Origin: Sepioteuthis lessoniana
Taxonomy: Eukaryota > Mollusca > Cephalopoda > Myopsida > Loliginidae
NCBI GenBank assembly: GCA_963585895.1
Contig: CAUZXS010005825.1
Span: 1 to 64,000 of the forward strand
Length of the DNA stretch: 64,000 nucleotides
Direction of reading: 5' to 3'
The notes beneath the pieces are model-generated. The model saw nothing but the letters and a program-made list of their open reading frames with translations. It was not told where the DNA came from and made no database searches. A program made the position numbers and the translations under genes. Shown one piece after another: positions 11,151 to 23,224 of this stretch. The stretch's first letter is position 1, and each line of letters starts with the position of its first letter.

Positions 11151-11698
11151 TGTTATAGTAAAATACATCAAATCTCTTCTGATTTACCCACTTAACTCTT
11201 CACACACCTAACTACTAAAACATACAAAACACAGACCCACAGATATTGACACTGTTGAAGAAAATAACAGCTACCGGATGTTGACCCAACAACGACCAGT
11301 GTCAAACTGAGAAAATCATGGCCTCTGCGCATAGGCTCTGCGCATAGGCTACCCAAAATCCCCAGAAAATTCTCAGTTATAAAAAAAGGTTTATTTTTCA
11401 ACCAATCATTTTTGTTTCCACAAGTAGTATTTTCTGGAGCCGGTGTTTGAAGTTGGGAAGATATAAATAGGCCAAGCAGAAGTCAGACGCCAGTTGAATC
11501 ACGGCCGTCCTAAGAGCGTCACTCGACAACACCGTCCGACCAGATCAAAGCAACCGCTTGTCGCCGAATAGACGCCCCCCCCCAGTCAGCTACCCTGATA
11601 TTTCATCCGCTTGTTTATTTTATTTACTCAATAAACAAAATAAACAAAAAATTCTTGTTAGTCTTATTTTTCTTGCAACCACACACTTGTATATAACA
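11151..11698 (+). repeat. 3' LTR of gypsy-like element
   Basis: 548 bp, TGTTA...TAACA, collinear with 5638-6184. TATAAATAGG at 11462. A duplicated GCGCATAGGCT motif occurs in both LTRs near their middle (11334 onward here). Confidence 0.92.
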
Positions 11699-14600
11699 CA
11701 TCAAATTGGGAGAGTTTGGTTTACTCCCCTGAAAACCAGCTTCCCAAGTTCTGTTTTTTATATGGGCTCGAAGACCGATTTCTAACACTATTAGAAAATA
11801 CACAATTAAATCATCCACTAAACATCTTACCTTCACACACACACACACACTCACAGAGTATGGTTAGATCTATTGACACAAGCATTAGCAATGAGTCTGT
11901 AGAACAGCCATGAACAAACAGCGGCCCACAGAATATTGGCAGATTCAAATAAACATCAGTGCGTGAAAAACAAAAACTGACTGAAAATATCAAATAAGCC
12001 AATAAAAATGACATAATTTCTCGACCGAACGTGATAGGGTTAAAGTCTAACTTTCATTTCACTGTAGCTTGTTTGTTTATATACATATAATTCCTTTCGG
12101 TTGCTTGTTTGCTTGTTACTTATGAACTCCAGGGCTAAAGGTTTAATCTTGATTAAATTTGGCTTGTAAAGCCATTTGACCTCAAGGAGTGTTTTAAAGG
12201 TATGTGGTAAACCAAGAATTCCTGGAACATTTTTATTCAAAATTGATCAGGGGCGTCTAATTCGATTAGAAAGCAATTTAAATGGAACATAATGGAGAAA
12301 TCTCTTGGAGTGCCCAACATGTCTTGCTCGTCTTACTTAAAAGGTTTACGAGATGGGAGAAATTTTGTAGAGTGCCATTTCCAAGGTTTGTTCAAAACAC
12401 GTTCAGTTCCCGTTTTTGGTTTCGTGGTTGGAGAATCTAAGGTCTGAGTGTGTCCTCTTTGACTACTGGACTGCTACAGACTAGGACGTGGGGTAGATGG
12501 TATATTCAAATCCACAAAATTTTGGCGGCAAAATGGGGAAAGTCATTTTTGGAAATTTTGACACAAGGTCTTTCTACTTTAGATTTGATGAATCACTTAG
12601 TTTAGGGACCGTTACAAGCCAAGATAAAAGTCAGGATGTTGAATATTGATTTCTAAGACAGGATTTATTCTCTTGAAAAATTGACACGATACACTTATCC
12701 CCAATGCCTATATGATTTTGTATTTGACTAAGTCTATAATTAATAAGTGCTATATACTGCCTGTAAAAGAATAACTATAGTGGTGTATCATGATTTTGAT
12801 CCTTTAGACTAAAGCAAAAAAAACAGTTTTTAATTAAGCTCAAACACTAACTGCAGGCGCAGAAAACACTTTAATCACCATAAATATATTTACTATTTAT
12901 AAACGCCTTTTAACGATGTCTTTCTAACAGGATTTTTTTTTTTTTTTTGGGTTGAGGGAATGTTTATGCAATCACAAATTTTCAAGTAAGGTTTGGATTT
13001 GCCAGTTCGAGTATTTTTCTTTAAATATTCCAAAAATCGTCGCGGGGAAAAGCTATAAAATATTCTTTAAGGTTTTGAAAACGTTATTTTATAAGATCAT
13101 TCCTTTTTCCCTACATGTTCCTTGCCAATGGATGAGATGAGATAAAATGAGATGAGATGGGATTGAATGGAAAAACGAAAGATCAGTTGGAGAGACCGAT
13201 GGGAAACGAAGTTGGAATGAATAATCTTTTTGATCTGATCAACTTATGATATCCTCTTTACCAACCAAAATCTCAATCAGTCATATCCTCTATATACAAC
13301 ACCTGCTACACTAAAACACTTTACCGGGTGTAAAATAAACCGTTCTCAAAGGCGATGCCTATCATGCCTAACCACCATAAAGATATATGGCTGTGACCTT
13401 GGAGATAAGGAGATCATGTCGATGTCTTGCCTAAGAATACAAAGCAGTTAATTGCGTTTATGCGTAAAAGGTAAAGAAACAAATGCATTTCGTCGGGCAT
13501 CTGGTTTGGTTATCTTGAAGGAGCCCTGAGTTGGCAGATACTGGTGGAGGTGGACCAGTGGCTTGTAATACCATCAGTTAGTCATTACTAACTTTATTCC
13601 GGATCTACTCTTGTAGTTCATGGGTCTCTACAGGGTATACTTAGATGAATTAAAAGTCTCTTGGAAGGACGATTAAGGAACTATCAAGGATAGCGGAATA
13701 TAGTATCAGAATGGTTCCACAATTCGAAAAAAAAAAAGATTAAAAAGTGAAAAATAATCACACAAAATTAAAAAAACGAATGATAAGAAGCAGGTGAGAA
13801 AACAGTTTCTAGATAGATTGCACTGTAAAAAATGAAAGAAAGAAAAAAGTACCAGAAAATATTGTACTAATGTAAAGTAAACAATAAAAAAGTATAAAAT
13901 AGTAATTTCTCTTAACAATTTACTGTCAGGCTATTACACTAGTGAGCAGGCATCTCAGTATGTAAATTGGTTTATGTAAAGAAAACTTCAATGGTTTATT
14001 AGTACAAAAAATAACAGCAGTAATGAATTCGGGTCATAGTTGCTCATACAATAGTTATAATAATTTACAAACTGACCTTTCTACCATTTATTTATTTACT
14101 TATTCATTAACTACTGTCTAATATTTCGACTACTTTAAATCAAAAGTAAATTATTAGTTTGTAACCATTTTACTTGCAAGTCGATAAAAATAAATCATAC
14201 AATCTCAATGTGTAAACACAATTTCATTGTTGAAGCATAAAAAGAAGAACGCGCGTCCATTTTTTTAACACCACTTCCAATGTAGTACCCTTTGGCATGG
14301 ACACTTTGCTTTTAATGGCACCAAAACACATTTTCTTGTGGGGGAAATAGACACGAAAAACAGTACACATTAAAATTATCAGGTATAGTAATTTTTTTAT
14401 CTAAATACATTTTTGTTCTTACTTTTTCTATAGGATACGATGTTTTGGGTTAAAATATTTGCAACTTAAGATTGCTATTAAAAATTTAATTGATGATATT
14501 AAACAGCACATACACAGTTCAGAGACATTTTTATCATTCTAAATAATTGAAAAAATAATTTAAACATGAAAATTTCTAAACATTGTAAAGTCATAGCAAA

Positions 14601-16544
14601 TTATTATCACAAATCATTTGCTAAGGTATAACTTCTTATATTCATTAAGTTCTCTAAATTAGTGGCTCACTGTCAGCCCAAGCCTTACTAAGCTTAATAA
14701 TGAATTGTCGTTTTGGTCAATGATTCGATTGCCTATTTCTAGTTGGTGTCCGTGTTCAAACACAGGTAAAAGCCAAAATTTCGAACAGATTTTCCAGACA
14801 GATAAACCTCCTCCACCTCATTGGAAGAACAATGTAGAACACTTTTCCTTTTAATTTGAATTTTTATTGTATCAAACTTAGTAAATGTCTTCCTATCTAT
14901 TCGGTGTTCGAATCCAGATAAAAGCCAACATTTCTAATTATTCAAGACTATTGAGCTTCACTATGCAATATTCCGAGCGCATTTGGCTGTATCGGAACAA
15001 GTAAATAATTAGATATTATATCTAAGGTGTTCTCAAAATGCGTTTTAGTTCTCAATGTCTCTCTTTAGACTTCTGCATTTCTAGATCCTTTTTTAACGTA
15101 AATCTGTTGATATTTACCATTTGTGCTTGGCTTGACAAAAGTTACCCATGTGCGAATCAAAATCAATATACAAGTAATGGTTTGTGAAACTTGCTATTGT
15201 TCTACAATGAAGCGTCACAAAAAGCATGTTGGACTTTTTCTTAGTGACCAACAAAAGCTGAAATCCATATTTTTAAAGTCCAGAAGCTTAAAATTATAAT
15301 AAAAAAAAAGATGCATTTCTTTTTTCTTCCTGGCTTTAAATTTAATCTTGGGTGGTATAAGTTTGAAGTCAAATTTTAACAGCAATCAGATGTTAGAGAA
15401 TAAAAAGACATTTCTACCTTTTTTTATTTTATCTATTTATTTATTTATTTATTTATTATTATTATCATTTATTTTTGGTTTTTTTAGAACATTTTTGTAT
15501 ATATTGGGTTCCAGATTAGTCAAGATGTCGGGGTTTTTTTTTGTTTGTTTTTTGTTTTTTTAATCATTTCTGTTTATAAAAGCTGCTGTCAAAAGTTTTG
15601 AATAAGAAAAAATAGTATTACAGATCACAGCTTTTTTCATTTTCCCCTCGTTAGTTTCCGCCAGATGAACGGGATTTGACATATTCAGCTAATTTTGTAA
15701 AGAATTAGTGGTTTTGTTTTTATTGTGAAGACTAATGAAAAATACCCAGGATTTTGGATCATTTTAGCTAGAAAAAGCAAATTGGTTTAATCTTTTTTTT
15801 CTTCTTAAGCTTCCATACTTTAGAATTATCAAGATTAGGTGGTGGCAACTTAAAAAGACTGCATAATTCTGGTAATATCTGTTTTTAAGGCTAATATTTC
15901 TTTACGAAAAAAATATGACATTAAAACAGCTTTTCTTATCCGGAGTTCCACGAAAATTTATACATGCGATAATTTTGTTTGCTCCTGAAATACGTATAAA
16001 AAATACAAATATATAATATGCATGTACAAAAAACAAGCACTTTTTATTGGCCATGTTATGACGAGCGACCAGTTTTTCTTTTAAAGTATAGATGATCAAA
16101 ACGTTGTAACCAGCGGTTTTTGTTAATAAATTCTCAGAAAATGTTTATCCATTTTATATTAGTTCTCTTGCTGGCCTCCGTAGAAAAAATATCGTCCATC
16201 AAGAACTACAAAAAACCCCTAAAAAGTATCATTTCGATAAAAAAATACTTTTTATCTAATCAATCTCCCCAAACAAATGATTGACTCTTCGCGAAAAAAG
16301 TGTAAGAGAAGACAATAAAATGACTACTTGACAACACACCATTTGTAGACAATAAATTGCTTATCGAACCCAATCCTGGTCGGTGAGCAATAAAAACGAA
16401 TATTGTTGTGTTACAAATATATTTAACTGTTTTCCGTTATATTTGTTGTTCCTGGGTATTTGGGGTAATAGCGCAATCAAATTTATTAATTCAGTAATTT
16501 TATATTAATTAACAAAATACCAGCCCCATGCGGTTATAGGAAAT
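11699..16544. other. 4.8-kb stretch without recognised genes
   Basis: No multi-exon gene, domain or complete mobile element is recognisable. A short CA run lies near 11835-11850. A GATGA-rich patch (13125-13170) and many A/T runs are present. SINE-like B-box traces (GTTCAAACACAGG near 14752, GTTCGAATCCAG near 14908) suggest very old SINE fragments. Confidence 0.5.
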
Positions 16545-16821
16545 ACAAAAATAAGGAAATTTATTTCTTTGTTGGGAGCTGAAATGTAGAAGGGTATACA
16601 GTGATTTGTGTATCAGGTCACGACCGTAGAGACCAGTTCTGAGTCCAGCGTGGATAGAGATCTTTATCCAACTTGAAGTTGTAACATGACACCGTTGTTT
16701 GAAGATCTTCATCCACGCTGGACTCAGAACTGGTCTCTACGGTCATGACCTGATACACGAATCACTGTATACCCTTCTACATTTCAGCTCCCAACAAAGA
16801 AATAAATTTCTTTATTTTTGT
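16545..16821. repeat. Long near-perfect inverted repeat (hairpin)
   Basis: Two 120-bp arms (16545-16664 and 16702-16821) are reverse complements with only a handful of mismatches, around a 37-bp loop. Because the arms mirror each other, both strands show the same small open frame (IHAGLRTGLYG...); these frames are not genes. The origin is unknown: a foldback/MITE or a local inverted duplication. Confidence 0.95.
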
Positions 16822-17041
16822 AGCACTATTGTTAATATTGTCTTTTCATTCATTAACATTAGTACCCTACACGGTCATTAGAAGAGTTTAATCTACGGAT
16901 GTTAAAAAAAAAACTCTAAAAGAAACCAAGTTTAACTTGAATATTTTTCTTTTATAACTACATTCTTAAAAGGTCAAATCACGAAAAAATTAAGTAAAAA
17001 AAAAAAAAAAAATTGAAAAGCAATGTTGTACTTTATTTATA

Positions 17042-17180
17042 GAGGCGCTCGTGGTATAATGGTTATCGTACAATGACCCCAGTTCAAATCCTGGAGTAGG
17101 CTGTTTGCATTTCACATAGCTAAAACTTGCAAGTCTGGGCGGGGTTGGAATGACTATTGCATGTAATTAACCCCTTCCTT
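17042..17180 (+). repeat. Truncated tRNA-headed SINE, family C-like
   Basis: tRNA-like GGCGCTCGTGGTATAATGG and B-box CAGTTCAAATCCTGG, followed by the family C signature GGCTGTTTGCATTTCAC. The 3' half is missing. Confidence 0.6.
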
Positions 17181-17209
17181 GAAGTAGAAACACAATGTTT
17201 TGTTGTTGT

Positions 17210-18010
17210 TGTTTTTTTTGTGGGGGTGTATGGTGTGAAATTTAATGATTGATTTTAATGGCATGTCAACTCGTTTAATGTTATTTTATGCCTAGAGGTT
17301 AAGGAATTGTGTCCATTTTACGTTCATATTTAGTTTTTGTGTAGTTAAGAGATTTTTTTTTGTACACGGTCCCTATCGACTCCGTATATTTTTACCAACA
17401 GATCTATTTGGCCCACAGATGTACTACCACTCCAGGTTAAAGTGGACCTAGAAGTAAGGGCAATGAAGATTTGGTTTGATGGTATATCAACCATTGTTGG
17501 TTATTTTATGCCAAATTCTGTTTTTACATATATATTAAATATTTGTGATTTGTAAACACCTTTTGTAGACACAGTTAAATGATCAGTTCTTTTTCTAACA
17601 ATTCAATTTACCATGTCAAAGTTAAATGGTTCTAAGTATTGCTATGTATCACTAACAATTTAATTAAACATAAGTCATTTGTTTACACACAGTTAAAATA
17701 ACAAACAGTCGTATTTCAAGCAATTCAATTTAGCATTAGTCATTTGCTTGTAATCAGTTTGAATGTCAAACAGTTCTATTTGATCCATAGATAAGAACCT
17801 TCCAGGTGCTACCACTCTGGATCATTGTGGACCTGGGAGCGATGGAAATGATGGGGTACTCTGCATTCCCCAAACTCCAGCATTACTGGAGCCTTATCAT
17901 CAGATTGTTTAGTGTTTAATCCAAGACACTCGTTGTGGAGGGAGGGTCTCGCCCCCTCTGCAGAGATGCTGTCGGTGTATTTTACAGCCTTAGCCGACTA
18001 GGCTGGTAAC
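17210..18010 (-). repeat. Two family E elements, nested or adjacent
   Basis: 17210-17465 is a piece with the second tail type (minus-strand TTGACATGCCATTAAAATC, then CCTCTAGGCATAAAATAAC). 17466-18010 is a type-1 copy whose tail starts with the reverse of GGTTGATATACCAT and whose head ends at CAGCCTTAGCCGACTAGGC. Confidence 0.7.
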
Positions 18011-18149
18011 ATGTGCTGTAATAAGCCTAAAGTCTATGTGCCAGATTGAGCGAAGTTTAGTAAATAACAAGAAAAGGATTGTTAGTGGTCAAAAATGAAT
18101 GCACTTGTTACTGACAGATTATGACAATTGTATTTTGTATGTAAAAGTA

Positions 18150-18390
18150 AAGTTAGCGACCATAGTCGAGGGTGACCCGAAGGCTCCCTTTTCGATAGCT
18201 ACTACACCAAGGTGTTGGGGAGGACGCTACTCCATTCCCAGGATTGCTCCACTTTACCCTTGAACCGTACCTTATAATGCTGAGTGTTAAGCAAGGTGGT
18301 ATCAAGTACCATTTTTAAAGTCTTTGGTATGACTCGACCTGGGATTGAACCCAGGTCTCCCGGGCCATGTATCTGTTTGTAAAAGTTTCA
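18150..18390 (-). repeat. SINE family A
   Basis: The reverse complement reads as the 4987-5260 SINE: B-box TTCAATCCCAGGTCGAGTC, body AAAAATGGTACTTGA, 3' part GGGAGCCTTCGGGTCACCC. Confidence 0.7.
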
Positions 18391-18409
18391 TTTTTAGTAA
18401 AAACTATCT

Positions 18410-18605
18410 ATTTACCCAACCCTTCCGCTACAAGAAAGATGTGACACAAGGTCGATTTTTAAGCAGAGTACAGCAGGTTTGAATCTGAGTTTTCATTTTC
18501 TTAGACTGGTTGCCTTACCAAAGCTTTAAAAAGTCTGCCCAACTATTTCCCCAATAGCTTGAGGGATAACATATGGGTTCATCCCTTTCATAACGGCATT
18601 TATCG
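18410..18605 (-). repeat. SINE family C, 3' half
   Basis: Reverse complement of the shared 3' half seen at 38520-38680: GGGCAGACT, GGTAAGGCAACCAG, CTTAAAAATCGACCTTGTG. The tRNA-like head is missing. Confidence 0.65.
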
Positions 18606-19195
18606 CAAAGTAAAATTGCTAAAATAAAAACTGTTATCTACTCAGTGAAAATCTGAGTACTTTGACTGTATCATATTTTACAATCTTTTATAGCATTTGA
18701 CATTCATCAAAATGTTTTGCTTTCATCTTATAGAGACTATCGTGTTTCGCCAAGTCGGTTACAGTTCTAAAAGAAATTTGACCCATTTCTCCAAAATATC
18801 AAATAATTTTTCAGTCTTAAAGCTTTCATAAAATTAACCAACCCAAATTGTATTTGGACCAGAAAAAATTTTCTTTTCATATAGGGTGAGTTAAAAGTTG
18901 TGCAGTATTTTGGTACGTACTAGTGTATATCATGTGACCGAAGCGGCTTAAGCTGTTATAGTTACCCGCAGGGATTGATAGTATAGTGATTGTTGGTGCT
19001 CTGATACGTTGTGCATTGCTTCACTCTATGTTCGATTTGAAATGCAACGTAATCTAATTCGACAACTTATGCTTTACGAGTTCGAACTGGGTCACAACGC
19101 TGCGGAAGCAACCAAAAATATTTGTTGAGTGAAAGATGAAAGCACAGTTGGTCATAACACAGTAACCAAATGGCTCAAGAAATTTCGCTCGAGTT

Positions 19196-20162
19196 TGTAG
19201 GGAACGAATAAATAGATAAAAAAATTAAATTTAAAAAAATAAATAAATAAATGAATAATTCCTGGATATTAAAAGAAGTTCCAAAGAAAAAGTAAAAGGG
19301 TTAATGAAGAATAATCCTCTCGAACCAGACGATTACCTTTAACAACTCTACGCACTACCAAAATTAATGCACATACAAAAAAAAAAAGGAAATAAAATCC
19401 GTCACATTCAACGAGTCCTAGTTTTCCAGCCACCCTTAACAAATTACCAAAATTATTGAAAATTTGCAAATAAGATACAAGAATTTAATAAATAATCTTC
19501 CTAGAAAATAGGACAATTAAAAATTAATTCAGTCTTTTTGCAAAAAAATCGGGGGGCTGAACACACACAAAAAAAAAAAAAATTAAAGAGAGCCGCGACA
19601 CCATTACAAATATTTATTTTCTCTAAGAATCCTCCAAGTAGCTCCGCTACTAAGGCGCGGACGTGTGTAGGGAACGAATAAATTGATAAAAAAATTAAAT
19701 TTAAAAAAATGAATAAATAGATAAAAAGAAAACTATTAAATTTGAAGAAACTCCCAGAGGTCTCTAACGGAAAAGGAAATGATGCATGCGTAAAAAAGAA
19801 AAAAAGGATTTTCCTCTTGAAAAGGGAGAAGATATTATCTTTCTCTTTCAGGCAGTGTCCGATGAACCAACAGCACCATTTTGCTGTCTGGTGTTTTGGG
19901 CACCACGCTACGTCTTGGGACGTAGCGTCGGTTAGTCCATTCACCAAGTAAATAAAGGAAAGTATGGAAGAAATGTTTTCGTCTCTTATCTGTTTCTATC
20001 TTTTCTTTTTGTACATTTCTTTTGGGACTTTCTTTGGGCAAGGCATTGCGCCGGCCAGTCAACGTGGGGTGAAACAGTGTAACCAAAATATGGAGTCAGA
20101 TATCTTACGGCAACACAGCCTTGCCCTTAGCCCCTGACCTTCAAAAAGCTTCAAACCCCACA
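19196..20162. mobile_element. LTR-like TG...CA insertion with AGTT duplication
   Basis: The insertion starts TGTAGGGAACG, ends CCCCACA, and is flanked by AGTT on both sides (19192-19195 and 20163-20166). It interrupts a mariner coding sequence, so its limits are well defined. The start motif recurs at 19666, dividing it into 470-bp and 497-bp parts that match for about 50 bp. The second part contains AATAAA near 19952. This fits a solo LTR with a duplicated or rearranged end. No internal coding region is present. Confidence 0.65.
19905..19928. repeat. Perfect 10-bp-stem hairpin in the LTR-like insertion
   Basis: ACGCTACGTC, loop TTGG, then GACGTAGCGT. It lies about 25 bp upstream of an AATAAA, a position where some retroelement LTRs carry an RNA stem. 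Confidence 0.8.
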
Positions 20163-20391
20163 AGTTACAAGAACCTCAACGATCAAGCTGGGTCAGATAG
20201 GCCTAAAACCGTCGATTCCGAGGCCGTGCTCCAAGCCATAAAGGCAATTCCGGCAAGTAGCACCCGAAGAGTATCAGGTGAGTTCAACATCCAGCAGTCC
20301 AGTGTGGTTCGTCTTCTTCATGACATTGGCAAAAGCATCCGGAGCGGCGGAAATGTGCCTCACGCTACCAAAGTATTATAAAACTTTTTAA

Positions 20392-20440
20392 GGGAGCCTT
20401 CAGGTCACCGTCGACTAAGGTCGCCGACTTTACTTACGTC
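20392..20440 (+). repeat. SINE family A, 3' fragment
   Basis: AAGGGAGCCTTCAGGTCACC followed by GACTAAGGTCG matches the 3' end of the SINE at 4987-5260. Confidence 0.6.
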
Positions 20441-20734
20441 TATTTTTGACCCACGGAGAACGACTCTTAACGTTGTTCACTTGTTTCTTCGCCCATCCCA
20501 AACTACCACTTGGAGCCGCACCACTAGATGCATTTAGTATCATACTAATTTTTTTAGTATCAAAAAGGGCTTTTGTTATTTCATTTGTTACATGTTACTC
20601 TATAAGGTTTGCTGAAAGTTATACACATTAATTTTCAACGCAATTATAAATTAGCACTAGAATTGTAATTAAAGAAGAAAAAACCCCGACGATTAGTCTA
20701 GCATCGATATAAATATTACTATCTCTAAATTGTA

Positions 20735-20785
20735 TCTGATGGTGAGTTTTGGAGATCTAGGAAGTGTGTGGTACGCTAGATGTAT
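20735..20785 (+). repeat. Family E head fragment
   Basis: CTGATGGTGAGTTTTGGAGA and GGAAGTGTGTGGTA match the copy at 23250. Confidence 0.6.
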
Positions 20786-21252
20786 CCCCAACCTAATTCT
20801 TTTTTGCTAAAAAATGTTATCTGAAACAATAAGTAAATGAACAATAAATAAATACAATCAAAAATCAACACGTGCAAAAAAGAAAAGAAAAAGTAACTTA
20901 TCTTGAAAAGATCAGTTAATCTAAACTGCAATAAAAAATAAATAACTTTAAAACAAAGTATCAAATATCGGTGAGAATTGAGCAGATTTCGTGGCTGAAT
21001 TATTTGTCACCCTCGATGGAAACAGACGGGCAGGATTTGATAAAGTTAAATAAACAAGAGGGAAAAAAAAAAGTAAAGAAATGCTGTGAAACTAAAATAA
21101 CAAAAGACGGATAAATTCTGTACACACCAACAAAGAAAAGGAAAAATGTCTATTTAATCCAGGAAAGAAACAAAGTTAAATCGACAAAAATAATCCAACC
21201 CAGAAAAAAAAATTGGATACTAATTTGTAAACTTTTTTTTCTTGGAAAACAA

Positions 21253-21490
21253 CTAGGTTTAAATTCGTCGGTGAGTTTGAATTTCTATATTTTCTAGAAA
21301 AAGCGCGTTAAGGATAATCTGAAGCTGAACATTTTTAGACTTTATTTTTCCGATGTAGGCATCATCGAGAAAAAAGTTTTGGTAAAAGACCCAAGCTTTT
21401 CTCGCTTCATAATGATGTCTGCATCGAAAAAATAAGGTCTAAACATGTTTGGCTTCGAGTTACCGTTACTGAGCTTTTAACCTGGGATAT
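21253..21490. repeat. MITE-like element with internal foldback
   Basis: Starts near CTAGGTTTAAA and ends GCTTTTAACCTGG. Inside, two arms of about 50 bp (21329-21378 and 21398-21448) are imperfect reverse complements around a 20-bp loop. Part of it (TAGACTTTATTTTTCCGATG, GTTTTGGTAAA, GCTTTTAACCTGG) recurs at 55993-56106, so this is a dispersed family. Confidence 0.6.
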
Positions 21491-21554
21491 AAGTCTCAAC
21501 CTAGTCTGATACATAATCTATTTTGTCAATTTGACAAATTATCCTGAGTATGGC

Positions 21555-21765
21555 TTGTGAGGCTCCAGTTCTGGAGATCTAGAAAGAACGGAGCATCCCT
21601 TTATTGCCAATTTTTTAAATTTCCACCCTGCATAGGAGTGGTTAAAACTAAGATCCTATCAATGGGTCAAATAGATTTTTTTAATTATTTGTATTCGATG
21701 GGACAATATGTGAAAAGAAAACTCTTAAGAAACTACACATAAAATGTAAATATAAATGTACAATG
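21555..21765 (+). repeat. Family E fragment, second tail type
   Basis: GTGAGGCTCCAGTTCTGGAG and ATCAATGGGTCAAATAG are family E head blocks. The sequence then follows the second tail type, as at 49085-49400. Confidence 0.6.
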
Positions 21766-22057
21766 AATGTTATTCCTTAACCTCAAAACAAAAAGACGAA
21801 TTTCAAATCAAGACGAGGGCATTTCTCCTTATGTTAACCTAGAAGTCGAATCGCAAAATCTATTATACTCGTATTGTACGCTTTATTGGTGGATAATTTT
21901 TATTTTTAAGAGACGAATAATTCAAATTCTTAAAAAAATTCCAAATGTTTGTAATTGTAGGGAAACAATGATAATCACTCTTAGAAAATGGACCTGTTCA
22001 TTGGGTAGCTTGTGAGATATCACATGACAGTTCCAGAAATCCATTCTCAAATTCTTT

Positions 22058-22350
22058 TGCTTCTGTTCTTTGAACTGGACCGACATGTCTCTGACCCTAC
22101 CAAAGAATAATAAAGCCACGTTGTTATTTTACTTTCCCTTTTCAATTATACTTCTTTTTCCATTTTTTTACCCTTTATACAGACGGTTTCATGGAACAAT
22201 GTGAATGTTTCTAGTTGTTAGGACACGTGCGTGTATTCTTTCCTCTTAATACCATTGGTATGTATATCATGTATATAAAAGTTAAATGTTCTTGGTAAAT
22301 ACAAATACTTTTATCTTGTCTTTCCTTCCGTTATGTTCATATGTAACTGA
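22058..22350 (+). repeat. Unclassified dispersed repeat, family G
   Basis: Starts TTCTGTTCTTTGAACTGG and has AATAAAGCCA, CATGGAACAATGTG and GGACACGTGCGTGTATT. Collinear copies occur at 45050-45390 and 49490-49860. No frame or terminal repeats were recognised. Confidence 0.6.
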
Positions 22351-22384
22351 TATTTGATCCGATAACAGAAATTGCGGCTGCTGA

Positions 22385-22900
22385 TAAAAGTGGAATTCTT
22401 CCAAGCTATCACAGTGTCAGTACTACTGTATAGTTCAACCACTTAGACTCGAACGGAATGCTTGAAGATAAAGCTAGATGAGAACTACATAACGATACTG
22501 CGTGCTGTTTTGAACAAATCATAGAAGCAGCACCCCACAAAACAGCAGTTGTACAGCCGTTTACCTCCCATCTCGCAAACCATCCAAGAAAGACAACCAA
22601 GATATGCTTGCCTCTACTAGTGAAGTAGTAATTTACTTAGCTTTTTGCTTAGATGCGGCACAAGGCCGTATGAATAGAGCCCCCAATGAGACTCGAACTC
22701 ACTCGTGAAGGTTTGCTTGTCGAGCTTGCTAACCATTACACCACCCGAGGCGCCCCACTTCTTGTGAAGTAAGAACGAACTCATAAGCGACGTTCTTTTA
22801 TGGACTCCTACACATGAAAATACTAGCGTTAGCCGACCAGCAAAAACTTACATTCATAAGCTCTGTGCTGATCTGGTGTCATCAAAAGGACTTATCGAGA
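22385..22900 (+). pseudogene. RTE LINE 3' fragment split by a SINE
   Basis: 22385-22615 and 22770-22900 translate, with stops, to the same C-terminal region as the LINE at 45850 (ILRAVLNKS and QHPT...LPPI, then NELISDVLLWTPTHE, then YIHKLCADL). A SINE lies between them. Only the region downstream of the reverse transcriptase remains. Confidence 0.7.
22616..22769 (-). repeat. tRNA-headed SINE, family B, in the LINE fragment
   Basis: The reverse complement has A-box GGGTGGTGTAATGGTTAGC and B-box GAGTTCGAGTCTC. It is flanked by similar GTGAAGTA sequences (near 22628 and 22766) that could be the target duplication. Confidence 0.7.
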
Positions 22901-23224
22901 GCGATAAAATAAAATAAACTTAATAAAAATTGTTAGGTGTGAGCAAAAGTTCCCAGCACATCTTCTTCATGAAAAAGTAAAAACAATAGATAACCTTTTT
23001 TTTAAATTACATTTCTTTAATGAACCATAAGGAACTTTAGCACGCACAACAGTCAAAGCTTTTGCTTCGAAATAAAGATTTCTATTTAGATAACTGTTGT
23101 CACGTTTCTGTGTATACTCTTAATTTAATATCATACTTAGAATGACCTTTATTCGCGTTATAAATATGTTAATTAATATTTCAAGATTTTAAATTATGTT
23201 AATTTTTACGACTTTGTTCCCATT

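Larger units (their letters stand above)
5638..11698 (+). mobile_element. Full-length, decayed Ty3/gypsy-like LTR retrotransposon
   Basis: Two LTRs (5638-6184 and 11151-11698) start TGTTA and end TAACA. They enclose gag, protease, reverse transcriptase, RNase H and integrase in Ty3/gypsy order on the + strand. By eye the LTRs differ at roughly 5% of positions, so the insertion is not recent. A purine-rich tract (CTGGGGGAGCC) lies just before the 3' LTR. I found no matching target-site duplication (GCTTC against CATCA) and no primer site I recognise. All reading frames are broken by stops or frameshifts. Confidence 0.9.
19042..20385 (+). pseudogene. mariner transposase relic, split by a 967-bp insertion
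   Basis: The left piece (19042-19195) encodes a mariner N-terminus (LMLYEFELGHNAAEATKNIC, then TVTKWLKKFRSS) with an in-frame TGA. The right piece (20163-20385) encodes the continuation (KNLNDQAGSDRPKTVDSEA, second helix-turn-helix VVRLLHDIGKSI, and VPHATKVL in place of the usual WVPH motif). Removing 19196-20162 and one AGTT copy brings the two pieces into one frame. The catalytic domain is absent. Confidence 0.8.

Noticed and set aside
16509-16881. Two similar small frames on opposite strands
   Set aside because: They are mirror images created by the hairpin arms, with no homology to known proteins.
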